Source: Acarospora socialis
Taxonomy: Eukaryota > Ascomycota > Lecanoromycetes > Acarosporales > Acarosporaceae
Direction: 5' to 3'
DNA: 64,000 nt
Assembly (NCBI GenBank): GCA_025617375.2
Contig: JAMYGW020000002.1
Coordinates: 1,302,001-1,366,000, forward strand
Position numbers and translations under genes: made by a program. This document shows, one piece after another, positions 1 through 12,057 of the stretch. Below the pieces are notes generated by a model. That model searched no databases and was not told where the DNA came from. It was given only the letters and a program-made list of their open reading frames with translations. Numbering within the stretch: the stretch's first letter is position 1; the number at the start of each line of letters is the position of its first letter.

Positions 1-1564
1 GTGGGTAGGGACCCGGGGCATAGACATGTACATCTGATGCTCTTAACTCGTCTGCTGCGCGGTACGTTATGGGTTCCGTAGACGCAGCAACAGCCCTATG
101 TGGAGAAATTCAGCTGTAGGACACTTCGTGGCTAGGCCGGTGCCTTGCATACCCTACTGTGCTGGTCTAGACCCAGAGAGGGTAGATAGCTCCTAAGACT
201 AGAGAAGAGGAAGAGGATGCAGAGGAGAGGGGTGGAGACTGGGACCGTAAGGGTTTGGTTAGAAGCAACGCGCACATATTTGTGCGTCTGTCGCCTCTTG
301 TTCGCGTTCTGTTGCGCTACAGGGGGAAATACCTAGGTCCGTAGGAGGGAGCTACGTGCGTGCCTCCTAAAGAGGGGGACGTACGTAGAGTGGAAGCATA
401 AGGTATTGGGATGATGGCGGTTGTTTGAATGGGATGGGATGGAGGTAAGGTTTCTGGGCAGGTGGAAATGTAAGGGCTGCTGGGTTTTTGAGAACTGTGC
501 ATAGGCTGTGGACGGGGGCACCTATTAAGGTGGAGGTGGATTAGGACAGAGACGTATAAGCAAGGGAGCAATGTAGTGATATGTTGTAGGTCGGGCATAG
601 GTATGAGAGAGGCCAGGGCTGGAGTGAGGGAAATGTGCTATGGTGCCCAGGTGCTGCGGCTTTGAGGTGGAGAATGTGAAATGCAGTATAAAGCCTTCAT
701 AGTAGCGTGTCGTTGTGACTTGTCCTGGCTGCGCTGGACTGAACTTGCTCTGCTCGCTGATGAAGGATTGCAAAACACGGTTCTGCTGGATGGATGTCAC
801 ATACGTCGAATCCTCTGGCGTGGGCGCCGCGCTTTGCAATCTTCGACATCACGTAGGTCTTGGTGAATATCACTGGGAGTTTGGTGCAGTAGTCAGTGCA
901 GAGTTTTCATGCAACGCCTGAATCGCGAACTATCACACCATGAGAGACCAGAGACGCAACATCAGGCAGTCAATGAGATAAACTAAATGAGAATTTCCAT
1001 AACAGCTTGCGGGGCGGTGGGTAGGCGCGAGATCTTTCGAAGCACGCAAGATGTAAGGGTTGTTGAAAAAGATGGATGTTGTGGGCACTTGTTCTTGCAA
1101 GTAGGAGGAAGATCACTTTGCCTGCTCAAGGCTTCTCAGCAGTTCCGTGTCGAAGATCAGGTTCCATCACACACACGCACACACACACACAAGCTTGCTC
1201 CAAATCGCCCGACATTTCCGAGATTCCGAGATTTCAGCACATCCCCTCGACCGTGAACCGTGTTCGAAACTACAGACAGAGCACTCTCGGCTGCTTCTTC
1301 GACACACTTCCCCGTCAGACACCCTCAAAAAGCGAGCGTTGGCTCTGCCGTCGAAAAAGAAGCACCCGTCGAGGACCCATCCGCCACACCTCGTTCACTA
1401 ACCTCGACATACGCACAATTTCCCATGACGAAGCCCCACGGATAGACGTCCACCACGTTCTCCTCAATGCTGCGACAGAAGACTAACACTCCAGAAGCTT
1501 AAATCATGGCAAATGGCTATCCATTGATGCGGACGTGGAAGAAAGAAGTACGAGAGCGTACCGA
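1..1564. other. Intergenic, no supported gene
   Basis: I find no conserved reading frame here. Short open frames on both strands lack recognisable domains and good splice partners. The stretch nearest 1565 is probably the RHO1 3' UTR. It contains a CA microsatellite and one ACCTAGGT palindrome at 331-338. Confidence 0.6.
1168..1192. repeat. CA/TG dinucleotide microsatellite
   Basis: A run of about twelve CA units is interrupted once by a G. It lies in non-coding DNA downstream of RHO1 and is probably an ordinary slippage repeat. Confidence 0.9.
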
Positions 1565-2527
1565 TCACAAGATGGCGCACTTGATATTACGGCCCCCCTT
1601 GGTCCCCTTGCCCTTCTTGGAGAGAAGCGCCGCGCGCGTAGCGTGCTCGAAGACTTCACGGACGCCCTCGCTCGTCTTCGCCGAGCACTCGAGGTATTTG
1701 TAGGCACCGATCTTCTTGCAGACTTCTTGACCCTAAGGAGCAAGAGTGATTGTTAGCGCTCAGTTCATCCGCCGCTGGCACGACCAAGAGAAACACGCTC
1801 CCAACTTACCTGGTCGGGAGTAACAGGCTTCTGGCTGGTCTTGTGAAGCTCTTCGATTGTCTTCTGGTCGTAGCGGAGATCCTTCTTGCAGCCCACAAGA
1901 ATGATGGGAAGGCCCGAGCAGAAATGGAGAACTTCGGAGATCCACTACGATGATGTCAGCAATCTCTTGTTCATCAGGTCCCTAATTATGGAACGGTATC
2001 AAGCGTACCTTCTCCTGAACGTTGTCAAGAGAGTCCGGAGAGTCGATGGCAAAGCAGATCAGGATGACATGCGAGTCAGGGTATGACAGAGGACGGAGAC
2101 GATCGTAGTCTTCTTGGCCAGCCGTATCCCAAAGAGCGAGCTCTACATGCTTCCCGTCTACCTCGACGTCCGCGACATAGTTCTCGAAGACGGTGGGGAC
2201 ATAGACCTATATTCATCCACAGGTCAGAAGTCAAGTCCAATGTTATATATATTGCGCCCTGGAATTTCCTCAAATGCGGGGCGAGGCCAGGCCTCTTCGT
2301 CTTGTTGCAGCATTCACTGCAATAGCGACGGCGACGGTAGATAGGGACTGACCTCAGGAAAGGTACCCTTGGAGAAAACGCTGAAGGAAGATAAAAGGTT
2401 AGCTTCTGAGGGAACTTGCAGACGCGAGCATGCTTGAAGCGAAGAAATTGGGAGCTCACATCAAGAGACAAGTCTTCCCGCAGGCACCATCTCCAACGAT
2501 GACCAGTTTGCGGCGAATTTCAGCCAT
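1565..2527 (-). CDS. RHO1: Rho-type small GTPase Rho1
   Basis: Five exons (2527-2460, 2380-2353, 2206-2009, 1944-1810, 1732-1565) give 198 residues, close to the usual Rho1 length. The protein shows the P-loop GDGACGKT (residues 12-19), switch I with [12 protein letters not shown], the G3 motif [12 protein letters not shown], the G4-type CKKD, the G5 motif ECSAKT, and a C-terminal CAIL CAAX box. The final Leu predicts geranylgeranylation. In the family, Rho1 at the plasma membrane activates beta-1,3-glucan synthase and protein kinase C for wall synthesis and polarity. The short 28-nt second exon is needed to complete the FSKGTFPE segment. The start is the first ATG, directly before [12 protein letters not shown]. 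Identification as Rho1 rather than Rho2 rests on the [17 protein letters not shown] and [14 protein letters not shown] segments. Confidence 0.95.
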
Positions 2528-4331
2528 GGCAAGAACTCACGCTACGCACGTCAGCGAGAGAAGGTTTTGCGGTATGAAAGATGGATTTGAGTGAGTAGAA
2601 TCGACGGAAGTTGGTTTGAGAGTTGGAATTGTTGAGGTTTGACGTGAAGTGGAGGAAAGAAGGTTGTGGAACGAGTGAGGTTGGGCGTTGATCACACACC
2701 TACTTCTGCGTGCAGGCCTTGTGAGCGCGGGCTGTTTGCTAGCGAAGAGGAGCGAGGATTCGAGCTACTCGTATCAGCGGACCATCAACAAATGAGTTGA
2801 TGCTTGCGGTCTGACGGATGATGGGGGCGTTGAAGGGTATGATTGCGAGTGCAAATGGACCAAGCACCGTAGCGGTTATCAGGCTCGGTTCTGGACTGAC
2901 TGACTGGGTCTCTTACAGGTCTCTTAGTCAATGGGTACGGTAGGTACTCCGTAGGCAACGGCGAAAGGAGTGGTCGACCAGCGGGAAGGGTTTGGCAATC
3001 GTGTGTGAAGGAAACTGGCCGGTGAATATTCTATAACTAATCTGGTGAGAAGAAGGGCATATGAATCATCTACAAAGATCGCGGTGGCTTGCAGTGGCGT
3101 GGTCAAAGAATGCGCAGTTGCAATGATGAGTCTCGCCTGGGAAAGGATGCGGCGTCAATGATACGCCAGTACCGACGACTACACGTGAGTCGGCGCAGTC
3201 CGCGTATATCCTGGGACACGCCTTTGCCCAGGCCCCAGTATTATTCATTCCCTCGCTTACATACCTTACCAGGCTCTCAGGGTCTCAGCATTACCTTATT
3301 GCCTGCCTTACTTACCACTGTAACACAGTTATATCTCGGCCTCGCCGGGAGTCTTGGTGTCTGATGGCCAGTGAGACTCGGACAACAGAGCAGAGTACGA
3401 CAGCTTGGGAGCATTGGTGAGAAGATGATTCAAAAGAGTGCAAACCGCTCAAGCCTTGACTCGGCAACGACAGGCTACCGGTTTTGCATGTGAAGGCGGC
3501 ACAGTTTCAGCTTCATCCGTGCCTGAGGTGGTCAGGTAAGGTAATCTGAAATAACACCTACTTGAGGACATTCACTTGCACGCGAGCGAGAGGTTCGAGC
3601 CCTAAGCACGTGGAACCCCACATTCACCATTAAGACATTGCAACCTTCGTGCATTCATTGCATGATGAACTTACTACCGTTCCTGTGTCAATTGTGTAGT
3701 ATTTCATGTAATAACCTACCAACTTAATTTGCTGATTCTACAGCCAAGAAAGTGGTTGATGTACGCAAGAAAGGTTGCTGCGTCAAGAATTCACGCTTGA
3801 TGTTACCTACTCACAAGGCTCGATTGAGGATGGGTCACGTGCACGCGTACCATGCATCGAAGGGCAGACCAGGAAAACCTCTCATGGGCCCTTGCTTCGT
3901 CAGCGTCAAGGAGTATGTCATAATATACCATGTGGGCACCAGATATTCGTGTGAAGTACTGGAGAAGGACTGGGGAAATGGCCCCGAATCCGGCTTGAGA
4001 GCCATACTAAGACCGTCCAGAGCGAGCCCTGCGAAGCGATGATACCTGCTGGCATAATACGTAGCAACATGGATGATACAAACTCAAGAGCTTTATTAGC
4101 TCTTCAGAACACGGAGCTCTATAACCATTATTCTGTCCATTTCTGTATCTGGCGTAGGATTTAGGATTGCGCAAATACATAAGACGTAGTAGATTTTGGT
4201 GGCTTAACTCAGAGCCGCCACAAGCGCCAAAAAGCAAACAACCGCGCCTAGAATCGACTAAATGTCGAGCCCCCAGGACTAGGAGTGGGAGCACAGCTCA
4301 ACAACCACCACCTTCACTCTTCCAAATACCA
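2528..4331. other. Intergenic between RHO1 and uL24m
   Basis: The RHO1 promoter and the uL24m promoter diverge here. An open stretch at 3752-4042 has no recognisable domain and I do not call it. No repeat or RNA gene was recognised. Confidence 0.5.
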
Positions 4332-5476
4332 ATGCAAAAGGTTATCCGGCGTACCGCTCTCGCCGAGCGCCAGGCTGCACGGCGGGCCAAAGTTCGCAAA
4401 TCCAAATACGAATCCGAAAAGCGAGTCTTGGATCTCCAGGACGCAATCCTCCGTCGCAGGTCCGTCCTCCAAACTCTCAAGGATGCGCGCATCGCTCGGC
4501 GGGAAGATTGGCAACTGGGACAACTGGCCCCGAAAAGGGATGTCGGGGCTCAACGAGACACATATGGGACGACGGACACGAGGTTGTTGAGGGGACCGGA
4601 GCTGCCGAAATCCGAGCAGACGAAGTACTGGCCGATTGTCGCGGGAGATAGGGTGGTGCTTATGGAGGGGCGGGATAAGGGGAAGATTGGTACGGTGAGG
4701 AGTATAGATAAGGCGAGGAATGAGTTGACGGTGGAGGGCTTGAATAAGGTACGTTGGGATCTTGCTTATAATGGCAAGAAGCCATAAGTGTGGGAGCGTC
4801 ATGGCCCAACCGCTAGGACATACTACCTCAAAGCGGTGAAGGCAACAGCTGCTGACACAAATGACGGGATTTGAAGGTTGACTTCGCCATCCCGAAACAC
4901 ATGCTCGTCAACGAAGTCGATAAGCGCCCTATCCGATCCATGGAAGCCCCAGTCACACTCTCTGCTGTCCGCCTCGTCTACCCGGTCCCTCATCCCCAAA
5001 CTGGAATTGTGCGCGACGTCATAATCCAAAACCTCATCGCCGACTATAACATTCGTTACATACCAGGTCTGGGCACTAGGATACCCTGGCCAGCAAAGGA
5101 GCCCGAGAAGCATGAAGACCATGACGATGACACGTTACGTATGGAGGTGGAAACAGAGACGTGGGTGCCTACGCTACTGCGGCCGCCAATGCCGGCGAGT
5201 GTGATTGATGAGTTGAGAAACAAATACTCTGTCTTCAGAGACAGGCATGATGAAGAATATATCGCCAAGAAGAAGGCCGAAGATGCGGAGACGCAGAGAC
5301 GGAAGAGCATGGGGACCATGATGCGGACGCCGATCAAACAGCTCAACCGGAAGGAGAGAGCAGAGAAAAAGGCTAGAGGCAAGCCGGAATTGAGCGAGGA
5401 TATGTTGGCGAGAATTGGTGAAGTTATGGCGGCTAAGACGGGATCAGAAAGCGTCAAAGAGGCGCGGTCAGCCTGA
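4332..5476 (+). CDS. Mitochondrial large-subunit ribosomal protein uL24m
   Basis: Two exons (4332-4748 and 4877-5476) are joined in phase 0 across a 128-bp intron and encode 338 residues. A KOW-type segment lies at about residues 105-140, around VAGDRVVLMEGRDKGKIGTV, which marks the uL24 family that contacts 23S-like rRNA. The long C-terminal extension and the basic, Arg-rich N terminus (MQKVIRRTALAERQAARRAK) fit the mitochondrial form, known in yeast as Mrpl40, and a matrix targeting sequence. Upstream codons are open, but the ATG at 4332 gives the expected basic N terminus. The C-terminal third is rich in Lys and Glu and may be partly coiled. The downstream neighbour ALG14 is convergent, about 190 bp away. 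Confidence 0.88.
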
Positions 5477-5664
5477 TCGTAGAGGCTGCTCTTGTATAAC
5501 TGCCCCGTGCATATTGCAAGCATTTGGGGCGTTTTGAAGTTGTAGTATATATACCATCCCACAACCCTGAACAGTATTTGTTCATATTACATCCCGGACA
5601 TTCATATGAGGGTATCAGAACGCCAGCATGCCAATGCTATGCACCTAGGTAAATGCACACATCG

Positions 5665-6486
5665 CTACGCCACCAGCACCCCTAGATACTCCGGCCTTCC
5701 TCCTACGCCCCTCAACCCCTCCCACTGCACAATGAACCGATCCACCACCCCAAGTAAAATCTTCCCACTCAAGCTCAATCTCCTAACCCTAGCCCAGCTC
5801 TCCACATAGATAGTCCTCATTTTCCCGTGCGTCCCTCGCACAGCGAAGAAACGAAGAATCAGAGCCGCCAGAATCATGCAGACCGCCGTTCCAGGCCCAT
5901 TGGTGAGGATGAGATCAGGATACTCCTGCCGCCTCCTGTAAGCGGTCTTCGTACCATGCGGGGAGTGTAAATTGGCAAAACAGGCGAAAAGACACCGGAG
6001 GGCAGACACAGGTGTCGTTAGGAGCGACTGATGGATTTTGCGCGCGCGCGGGACGCTGCAGATATCGTAGTCGCAACCTTCCCCACCAGGCGAAGTTCCC
6101 ATGGAGTTCTCTGGAAGTAACTGCCTCGAGGCAAGCTGCTGTTCAAACTCGTGAGCTTTCAGGGCGCTGAACTCGTCGCCTTCGCTGACGATATAGCTGC
6201 GGTGGGTGTATGAGGATGGGTCGAGGTCGTGCAAGAGGCGGAGCATTTCTGCGGTGTGGCCGCCGCTGCCAAGCACGATCAGGAGGCGCGTCGGGGTTCC
6301 GCGGTTTCGGCGATGAGGTCTTGTTTGGTGAGTGGAGGGGAGGATCCAGAGGAGACGGAGCTGTGGGGAAGCGATTCAGTTGGTTTTGTATCAGATTAGG
6401 AGGACGCTGTTACGTACAAAGGTGGTCGTGAAGAAAACTACTGCTGCAGCAACGACGAGATTGTAATGTCGGTCTGCGGCGTCCAT
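5665..6486 (-). CDS. ALG14: UDP-GlcNAc transferase membrane subunit Alg14
   Basis: Exon 1 (6486-6418) encodes the N-terminal membrane anchor with VVAAAVVFF. Exon 2 (6360-5665) encodes the soluble domain, for 254 residues in total. The glycine-rich LGSGGHTAEML motif near the start of exon 2 and the ending region DRFIVQWEGL are characteristic of Alg14. In this family Alg14 anchors the catalytic Alg13 at the cytosolic face of the ER, and together they add the second GlcNAc to the dolichol-linked N-glycan precursor. Splitting anchor and catalytic-support domain between exons makes the intron essential for membrane targeting. A short direct repeat array lies 40-110 bp upstream of the start. The gene converges with uL24m. 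Confidence 0.9.
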
Positions 6487-7468
6487 GATTTGGGAAGGTC
6501 CCGGGTCCCTTCCCTTTCGGGGAAATGGGAATCCTGGACGGAAAAATATCCTTGGATATGGGAATCCTAGAGGCAAGAGATCCTCAGAAATGGGAATCCT
6601 CGATGAAAAAAACCATACCCCATGGCTTTCCCATGATCGTCGGTCTAGTCAACGGCCTTTTGAAATACTCCCGTAAGGTCATGGTTCTCTCGATAATGGG
6701 GCAGAGAATGCTAGGGCTAGATATCGAATTACAAACATGTGCCAGTAAGGTAGTAAGCTTCTCCTGAAGTGGCACTAGTACACGTGAGCTTAGCTCGAGC
6801 TCTCCAGCCCTTGCTCAGCCCTACGTGCGGGATGGTAGAAAAAACACTTCGAGGATAAAATACCTAGGTAGTGAGGAGCTTCTCTACTTTCGTAACGTTG
6901 TTTTGTCGAGAAAGCTCCAGCCCCAGTCATACATACTGTCACTGCCTACGAAGTCTTCCGGCGTGAAGAGTTCCAAGCAGTACCTTATGGCATGCTTTCA
7001 GAACTTCCGCGTGTGTGAGCTGACTGCAAACTGAGAATCGCCGATGTGGAAGCCCACATTGCGTGAGTCGGTCGAACAAAAACTGCCTCTTTAGGTGTAT
7101 GCCTAGATACGGAAAGACATAACACAGAGGACACCCGATGCTCCGTACTCGCTGTGCTGAGATGCGGAGGGCGATTCAAGGAAGGAGAATAGGATTCTCT
7201 TCAAGGAACAGGGTGAAGCCAAAGGGAATGAGTCCAACGTTACCTACTTCATCTAACCTTGTCTTTTCTGCTTAAAGAAGTCGCTGATTTCGTCTCGTCG
7301 CTTCATACATGCTGGAGCCGACTGTCTGGGTCGGGAAGGCGCCATGCATACTTAAGGTAAGCGCAACGGGCCGCTGGCGCTAGGAATGTTTACAAATTCA
7401 AGTCCATCTGCGAAAGTCATCTACTTTGTACAATCATCTCGATACACACCAATTCAACGCAGCATGCA
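6487..7468. other. Divergent intergenic region, ALG14/IMA1
   Basis: The region holds both promoters, the three-copy 33-bp repeat at 6525-6600 and an ACCTAGGT palindrome at 6862-6869. No conserved open frame was recognised. Confidence 0.5.
6525..6600. repeat. Three-copy direct repeat, period about 33 bp
   Basis: The 11-mer ATGGGAATCCT recurs at 6525, 6558 and 6590, with related but diverged spacers. It sits just upstream of the ALG14 start codon, so it would lie in its 5' leader or core promoter. Confidence 0.8.
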
Positions 7469-9319
7469 ATGGCTCCCTCACTGCGACAGAGGCTTATCTG
7501 CTTCTATTGCGGTAGAAGGTCTGCGCAAAAACCACATAGTACTCTGAGAAAATGGAAATGTACAAACTGTGAAGCTGTGAATCATTTGGATGAGGTATGT
7601 GTACACCTGCAGTGGTGGAGATCTATCGAACTTGCGCTAACATGTACGATTGAAGAACGGCGACATCACAGACCCGCCGGTCTCGGAGTCTGTCTCAGCC
7701 GTACAATACGCCCATCCCATTCCTCGGGCAACTTCTCCCTTGCTAGCAACGACAGAAGAATCGCTCTTCTGCCCGACGTGCCTTCAAAATCAGCATCTCC
7801 TTACCCAAATGCTTGCTTCTTATCTTCCACCTGCAGACGCGAATGATGCAGATTACGAGTCTCAGTATCCGAGGTACCGTGCACGTCTCGAGGAACAATA
7901 TCCGCAAGTCTGCGAAGATTGCGTCCCGCGAGTCAGCGAACGTATTCGGGCCACAGGCTATGCGGCGAAGACGGATCATCTCAGGCGGATGATGGAACGG
8001 ACTCGGGAGATTAGAGAGCACAAGAGCGCAGGAAGTTGGGACTGGAGGAACTTTCTTGTGTTTCTTGGATCGTTTGGGTGGTGGTGTAGCCTTGCCGGTC
8101 AAGCTCTTTGGAATATCATGGGCGCAATGGCCGCTTCTGGTGACGAAGATGGGCTTCGAGCGGAAGCGACTGGAGCAACGCTCCCAACATGCCTATACCA
8201 GTACACGCAGGTCAGAGTGGTGACTTCCGAGTGCGCGGCATTGGCCGCTCCCATAGCCGGACTAGCTTTGATTCTAGGTGTTGTTTCTATATGGTGGAAC
8301 AACCGCTTATCTGAAAAATGCCGACTACCAGGCTGCCGATTGGTAGGACTGAAGGACTACTACAAGCTACAACTTATCGTGCTTGTGGTTAGAACAGGTG
8401 CCTGGGTGTTCCTAAAGGATGACTATGACGCCGGTCTGAGTATGCCCGCTCTGAGGGCAGCGCATCTCTTCATGCTGGCTTTCATCGCCATAGTGAGTTA
8501 TCTCTAGACTTACCCCTTCTTACGTTACTAACCCCTGTTTAGTCTTCCACCATGTCACTGCGCATCGTCCAAATTGACCGCACACCGAGGGTGTCTTGGC
8601 AGGAAAGCCCTGGGTCCCTGACTCGGCTGCAGCCACCTACCAAAGCACATACATCACATCGTCCAAGCAAACATCCTTTCTCAAGCCAGCCAAGTCGTTT
8701 CCATAATCAGTCGCCATCTTATATAAACAGCTTCCCAGTTAACAATCTCGCACCTATTTCTCAGCAGCCGTATCCAACGCAATATCATCCGCCGACGCCT
8801 CCCCCCGAAGATGAACCAGACGCAATGGACTGGACACCTACCCAGGCAATCTTCCAACCAGCCCCAGTGCACGCACTCACACGAAAAGCTCCAATCACCA
8901 CCACCACATCCCCGTTCTATGGTCGGATACCTGCAGCACCACAGAGTCAAGCCCAAAGGCTTCGCAATCCGCAGAACCAGCCTAGCTTTCGAAGAACAAC
9001 CGCTGAAAAGCAGCAAAACTTCTTCGAGACCATGACGCAACGTCTGTCGCCACAAAACAACCAGCAGAACCTTGGAAGGCTGCATAATGAGAGCCAAACT
9101 CGTTTTGAAATGGCCCCTCCGAAATTCTTTCCCCGGGACGACCTTGCCACCGACACCGGACTGGAAAACTTATTCAACTCGGCGTTCTCACTTAAGGACG
9201 AACCGCCGGAAATACAAGCAGCTCGAGAGCAGCAGCAACAACAAGGGCGCGGAGCTTGGGCGAGAATCGCAGGTATTTGGTCGATAGGTGCTAACCCTAA
9301 AGCCTCCCAGAATAAATAG
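7469..9319 (+). CDS. Ima1-type inner nuclear membrane protein
   Basis: Three exons (7469-7594, 7656-8492, 8543-9319) give 579 residues. The N terminus carries two CxxC pairs (CFYCGRR and CTNCEAVNHLDE) followed by NGDITDPP, the hallmark of the Ima1 N-terminal domain. Further CxxC pairs follow as CPTC and CEDC. About four hydrophobic segments lie in the middle of exon 2, from FLVFLGSFGWWC to FMLAFIAIV. Exon 3 encodes a long Pro/Gln/Ser-rich, probably disordered tail. In fission yeast and animals (Ima1/Samp1), relatives sit in the inner nuclear membrane and help couple chromatin or centromeres to the cytoskeleton. An out-of-frame ATG at 7464 overlaps the chosen start by a few bases. The chosen ATG has a good context (caATGG). 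Confidence 0.85.
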
Positions 9320-9443
9320 TATATTCTAGAGAAGTATTCTCATTTCTGCAGAGATTGATCCTCGAGTCAGCATTTGTTTCTTCACTATCCCAAGTTCTAC
9401 ATGGGCCTCTATACTACGCTACATCACGTTGTATAGTAAGAAA

Positions 9444-10500
9444 TTAAACTGGAATCAAAACATCAATGCCAACATCAGCCCATGCCTGTTTCATCGCACG
9501 CTGTAGCTTAGAACTACCAAAGGACTTGGCGGCCTTCATCAAGGCACTGGCAAAGTCTTGGAACGTTGCGCAACCCACTCTGAGTCATGACATAGTACCA
9601 GAACGGATCAACCGTCTTCTAAGAGTAACCACCCATGGCGGTGGCTACGGTGTAGAAAACCTTATTCGGGATGCCTGAGTTGTAGTGCACACCGCCATTA
9701 TCGTCTTCGTCTGTCCAGATGTTGGCCATGTGATCAACTTGCTCATCTTTCCCCAAGACAACCTCGTCATAGCCCGTTCCCGGAGCTTTCAGCGATCGTC
9801 CAGCCGCTGGGTTCCCACCCGTTCCCTTGACGTTGATGGTAAATAACTCTTGCCCTATCAGCCAGCTTCCCTTTGGTCACGCCGAGCTTTGCGTGCCACT
9901 GCGCCATCATGATGCCGGAGACATCGGCCAGATGCTCGTTCAGAGCGCCGGACTGGCAGTTGCAGATGAGATCACACGAGCTTGAAATGACTCCATGCGT
10001 CGATTCGTGCCCGATGACATCCAAAGAGCTCGTGAAAGCCTTCCAGTAAATGCCGTCACCATCACCGAATATCGCTTGTCGGCCGTTCCGGAAGGGGTTC
10101 TGCAGTTCATGATCATGATGAATACTGGTACCGAGCGGAGAAGCTTCCAAGTATTTTGTACCGAAGACTTCCTTGTAGAATTGACAGGCTACACCCAGTT
10201 CGTTGGAGCTTCGAATCACGCCTATTCGTCCTGAGACTCTGGGCCTTCTTCCGTCCGAAAAAACGCCCCTGGAAGCCTCTTTGACTCTTTGCTGTCGAAG
10301 ATATGTCGTCTCATGGCAGCAGAGGGTGGGACTACGGCACGAGATGCCTGGACGGTGGCCGGAGCTACCTGCTCTGGGGGAAATACCTTGTCCTTATCGC
10401 CGATTGACGCGTTGTCATTGACACGCTGACCAATTCGGGCATGCGTAACAGCAGCCTGGCCGAATCCCTGCTGTGTTATAGCGCGTTTGAGCAGAGTCAT
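9444..10500 (-). pseudogene. Decayed M4 (thermolysin-like) metallopeptidase
   Basis: Minus-strand translation shows, in order, a propeptide-like start near 10500, MRRHIFDSKESKRLPG, FYKEVFG, the zinc motif HESTH (about 10009-9995), GALNEHLADVSGIMM with the third zinc-ligand region, then WLIGQELFT, GVHYNSGIPNKVFY and a C-terminal FQDFASALMKAAKSF before a terminal stop at 9444-9446. These pieces match the M4 family in order but lie in different frames, with several in-frame stops, and no GT-AG introns of plausible size remove the breaks. One stop, in GGYS-stop, corresponds to a lost Trp and fits a C-to-T change at a CpA site. The functional ancestor would have been a secreted neutral protease. 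I call it a pseudogene; sequence error is the alternative. Confidence 0.8.
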
Positions 10501-10559
10501 TCTGTGACACAAACCCTTGGTTCGAACCGCTCCAGGGGTCCGACCCAGACAAAGCAACC

Positions 10560-11041
10560 GGCGCCATCCAGCTGAGGACCGACGAACCTCCCTGAGGCTG
10601 GTCGCCGGGTTGAGTATACCCAGGGGAGGGACCTGATGAGCCTCCTTGAGGCTGGTTACTGAGCTGAGGCCCTGCTGAAGAGGGTGGAGGCTGATCACCC
10701 GGGGGAGGCTGACTACCTATGGGAAGCTGACCTCCAGATGGTTGCTGTCCAGGGTTTCGTGCCTATTCCTCGATGGCAAGACGTCCGTCCCGCTGGTCCT
10801 TTGTAACCGTTAAAGTGTTCCGTGCAGCTTGAAGAGCCACACAATTGGCCAAAGGGGATTGTTGACGGCTTCGAGCACATGTTCGGGGTGCTTGAATAGA
10901 AACAACCATGTCCGCTAGCTGAACCGGCGAGCTTGCCTTCAGCCACAACTTGACGAGTGGTTGAAATTGAGAAACAACTTCAAGCTGGCTTGAAGGCGAA
11001 GACGAATGAAGACCGCAAAGGAGGCGTTCCACCGTTCTCAA
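10560..11041 (-). pseudogene. Relic of a Cys-rich secreted protein with Pro/Gln/Gly linker
   Basis: One minus-strand frame reads a cysteine-rich segment, GHGCFYSSTPNMCSKPST then FGQLCGSSSCTEHF. Another frame reads a low-complexity linker with QPPPGDQPPPSS and QPQGGSSGPSPG. Such modular architecture is common in secreted fungal proteins, but I recognise no family and see no complete gene. It could be upstream debris of the M4 gene or a separate lost gene. Confidence 0.3.
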
Positions 11042-12057
11042 GTAGCGGTCATGCCCGGCGCAACCCTAAAGCTCACGCGTTTGATCCTCAGATCATCATG
11101 GTGAAAGATTAAAGGGCACGCAAAGCGCGGGGAAGCACCCGGCCTTGCTTCCACCAAAGGTACTAGTCCAGGCACAGGTAAGAAGATTGAACAGGACTGC
11201 ACCAGGGAATTATCACCCTGCGACTCGGATGTACAGGCGTTCTGGATTGGCATACGCACCGGCCATGCCCTCTGACGAATCGTACTGCCTGGGGTTTATC
11301 CGCCTGCTTTTCATATGCGCTCTTGTACAACACACTGATTCTCAAACTCATAACGTAGATATGGCAGAAATTGGTTGTCATACAAATACAAGAGTACAAG
11401 CTAGGCCGACAGAGGATGCCTCCTCTAGCGCGCTAGCTTCACCTCCACCCAAAGGATCGCATGCAGGACCTCCACCCCAGACGATCACCACCGGGATGTT
11501 GCGGCGTACCTTGTGGGAGATGGAGGTGCGGAAAGTATGCACTACCTTCAATGCCCGCTGTGAGCCACAACTCCCAAGCCATGACCCATTGAGTGCATTG
11601 ATTCGGGCATCGGGGCTTCCTCCGTTCCGCAGGTACCTAGCTGCATCTTCATCCACACGATTCGCCTGCATAATGCCTGTTGTGAAGCCACACTACGAGT
11701 ACCGGTAAGGTTCAAACTTAACTAAACTACAACCTCTGCACCAGGAAAGGTCCCAAACCAGCAACGCATTGCTTCGGGCTTCTGAACATCACTAGGCGCA
11801 CGGAATTCAATGGCTCATAGCTATGTTAAATATGTACGAGTACTACCAAGTGCGAATTCGGAATGGATAGGCCACTATAGGCAGGGAATGTAACGATTTC
11901 CACTTCTGTGTCTCTCCTAGTCAAGACGCCTAGAAGATTTCTAGGTATGCTGCCTGCTCACATTGACCGACCGTCTTCAAGTTCCTAGCAAGCCAGGACC
12001 AATTGGCCACCCGCCTTCGTTGAGATCGGGACACAACAAGCCGCCGCCCTACATTAT
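11042..12057. other. No supported gene
   Basis: Open frames on both strands between 11145 and 11708 overlap each other and have no recognisable domains. The stretch is probably part of the same decayed block. Confidence 0.4.

Noticed and set aside
1168-1192. CA repeat as a possible telomere or CRISPR-like array
   Set aside because: It is a plain dinucleotide run with no spacer structure, and fungal telomeres are TTAGGG-type.
3570-3620. Second tRNA-like GGTTCGAGCC
   Set aside because: No matching A box or cloverleaf could be drawn around it.
9780-9860. Possible intron explaining the frame change in the M4 gene
   Set aside because: The two frames meet within a few bases, so no GT-AG intron of workable size fits, and further stops remain.
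10500-10540. tRNA B-box-like GGTTCGAACC
   Set aside because: There is no A box or acceptor-stem pairing, and the sequence lies in the peptidase/linker relic.
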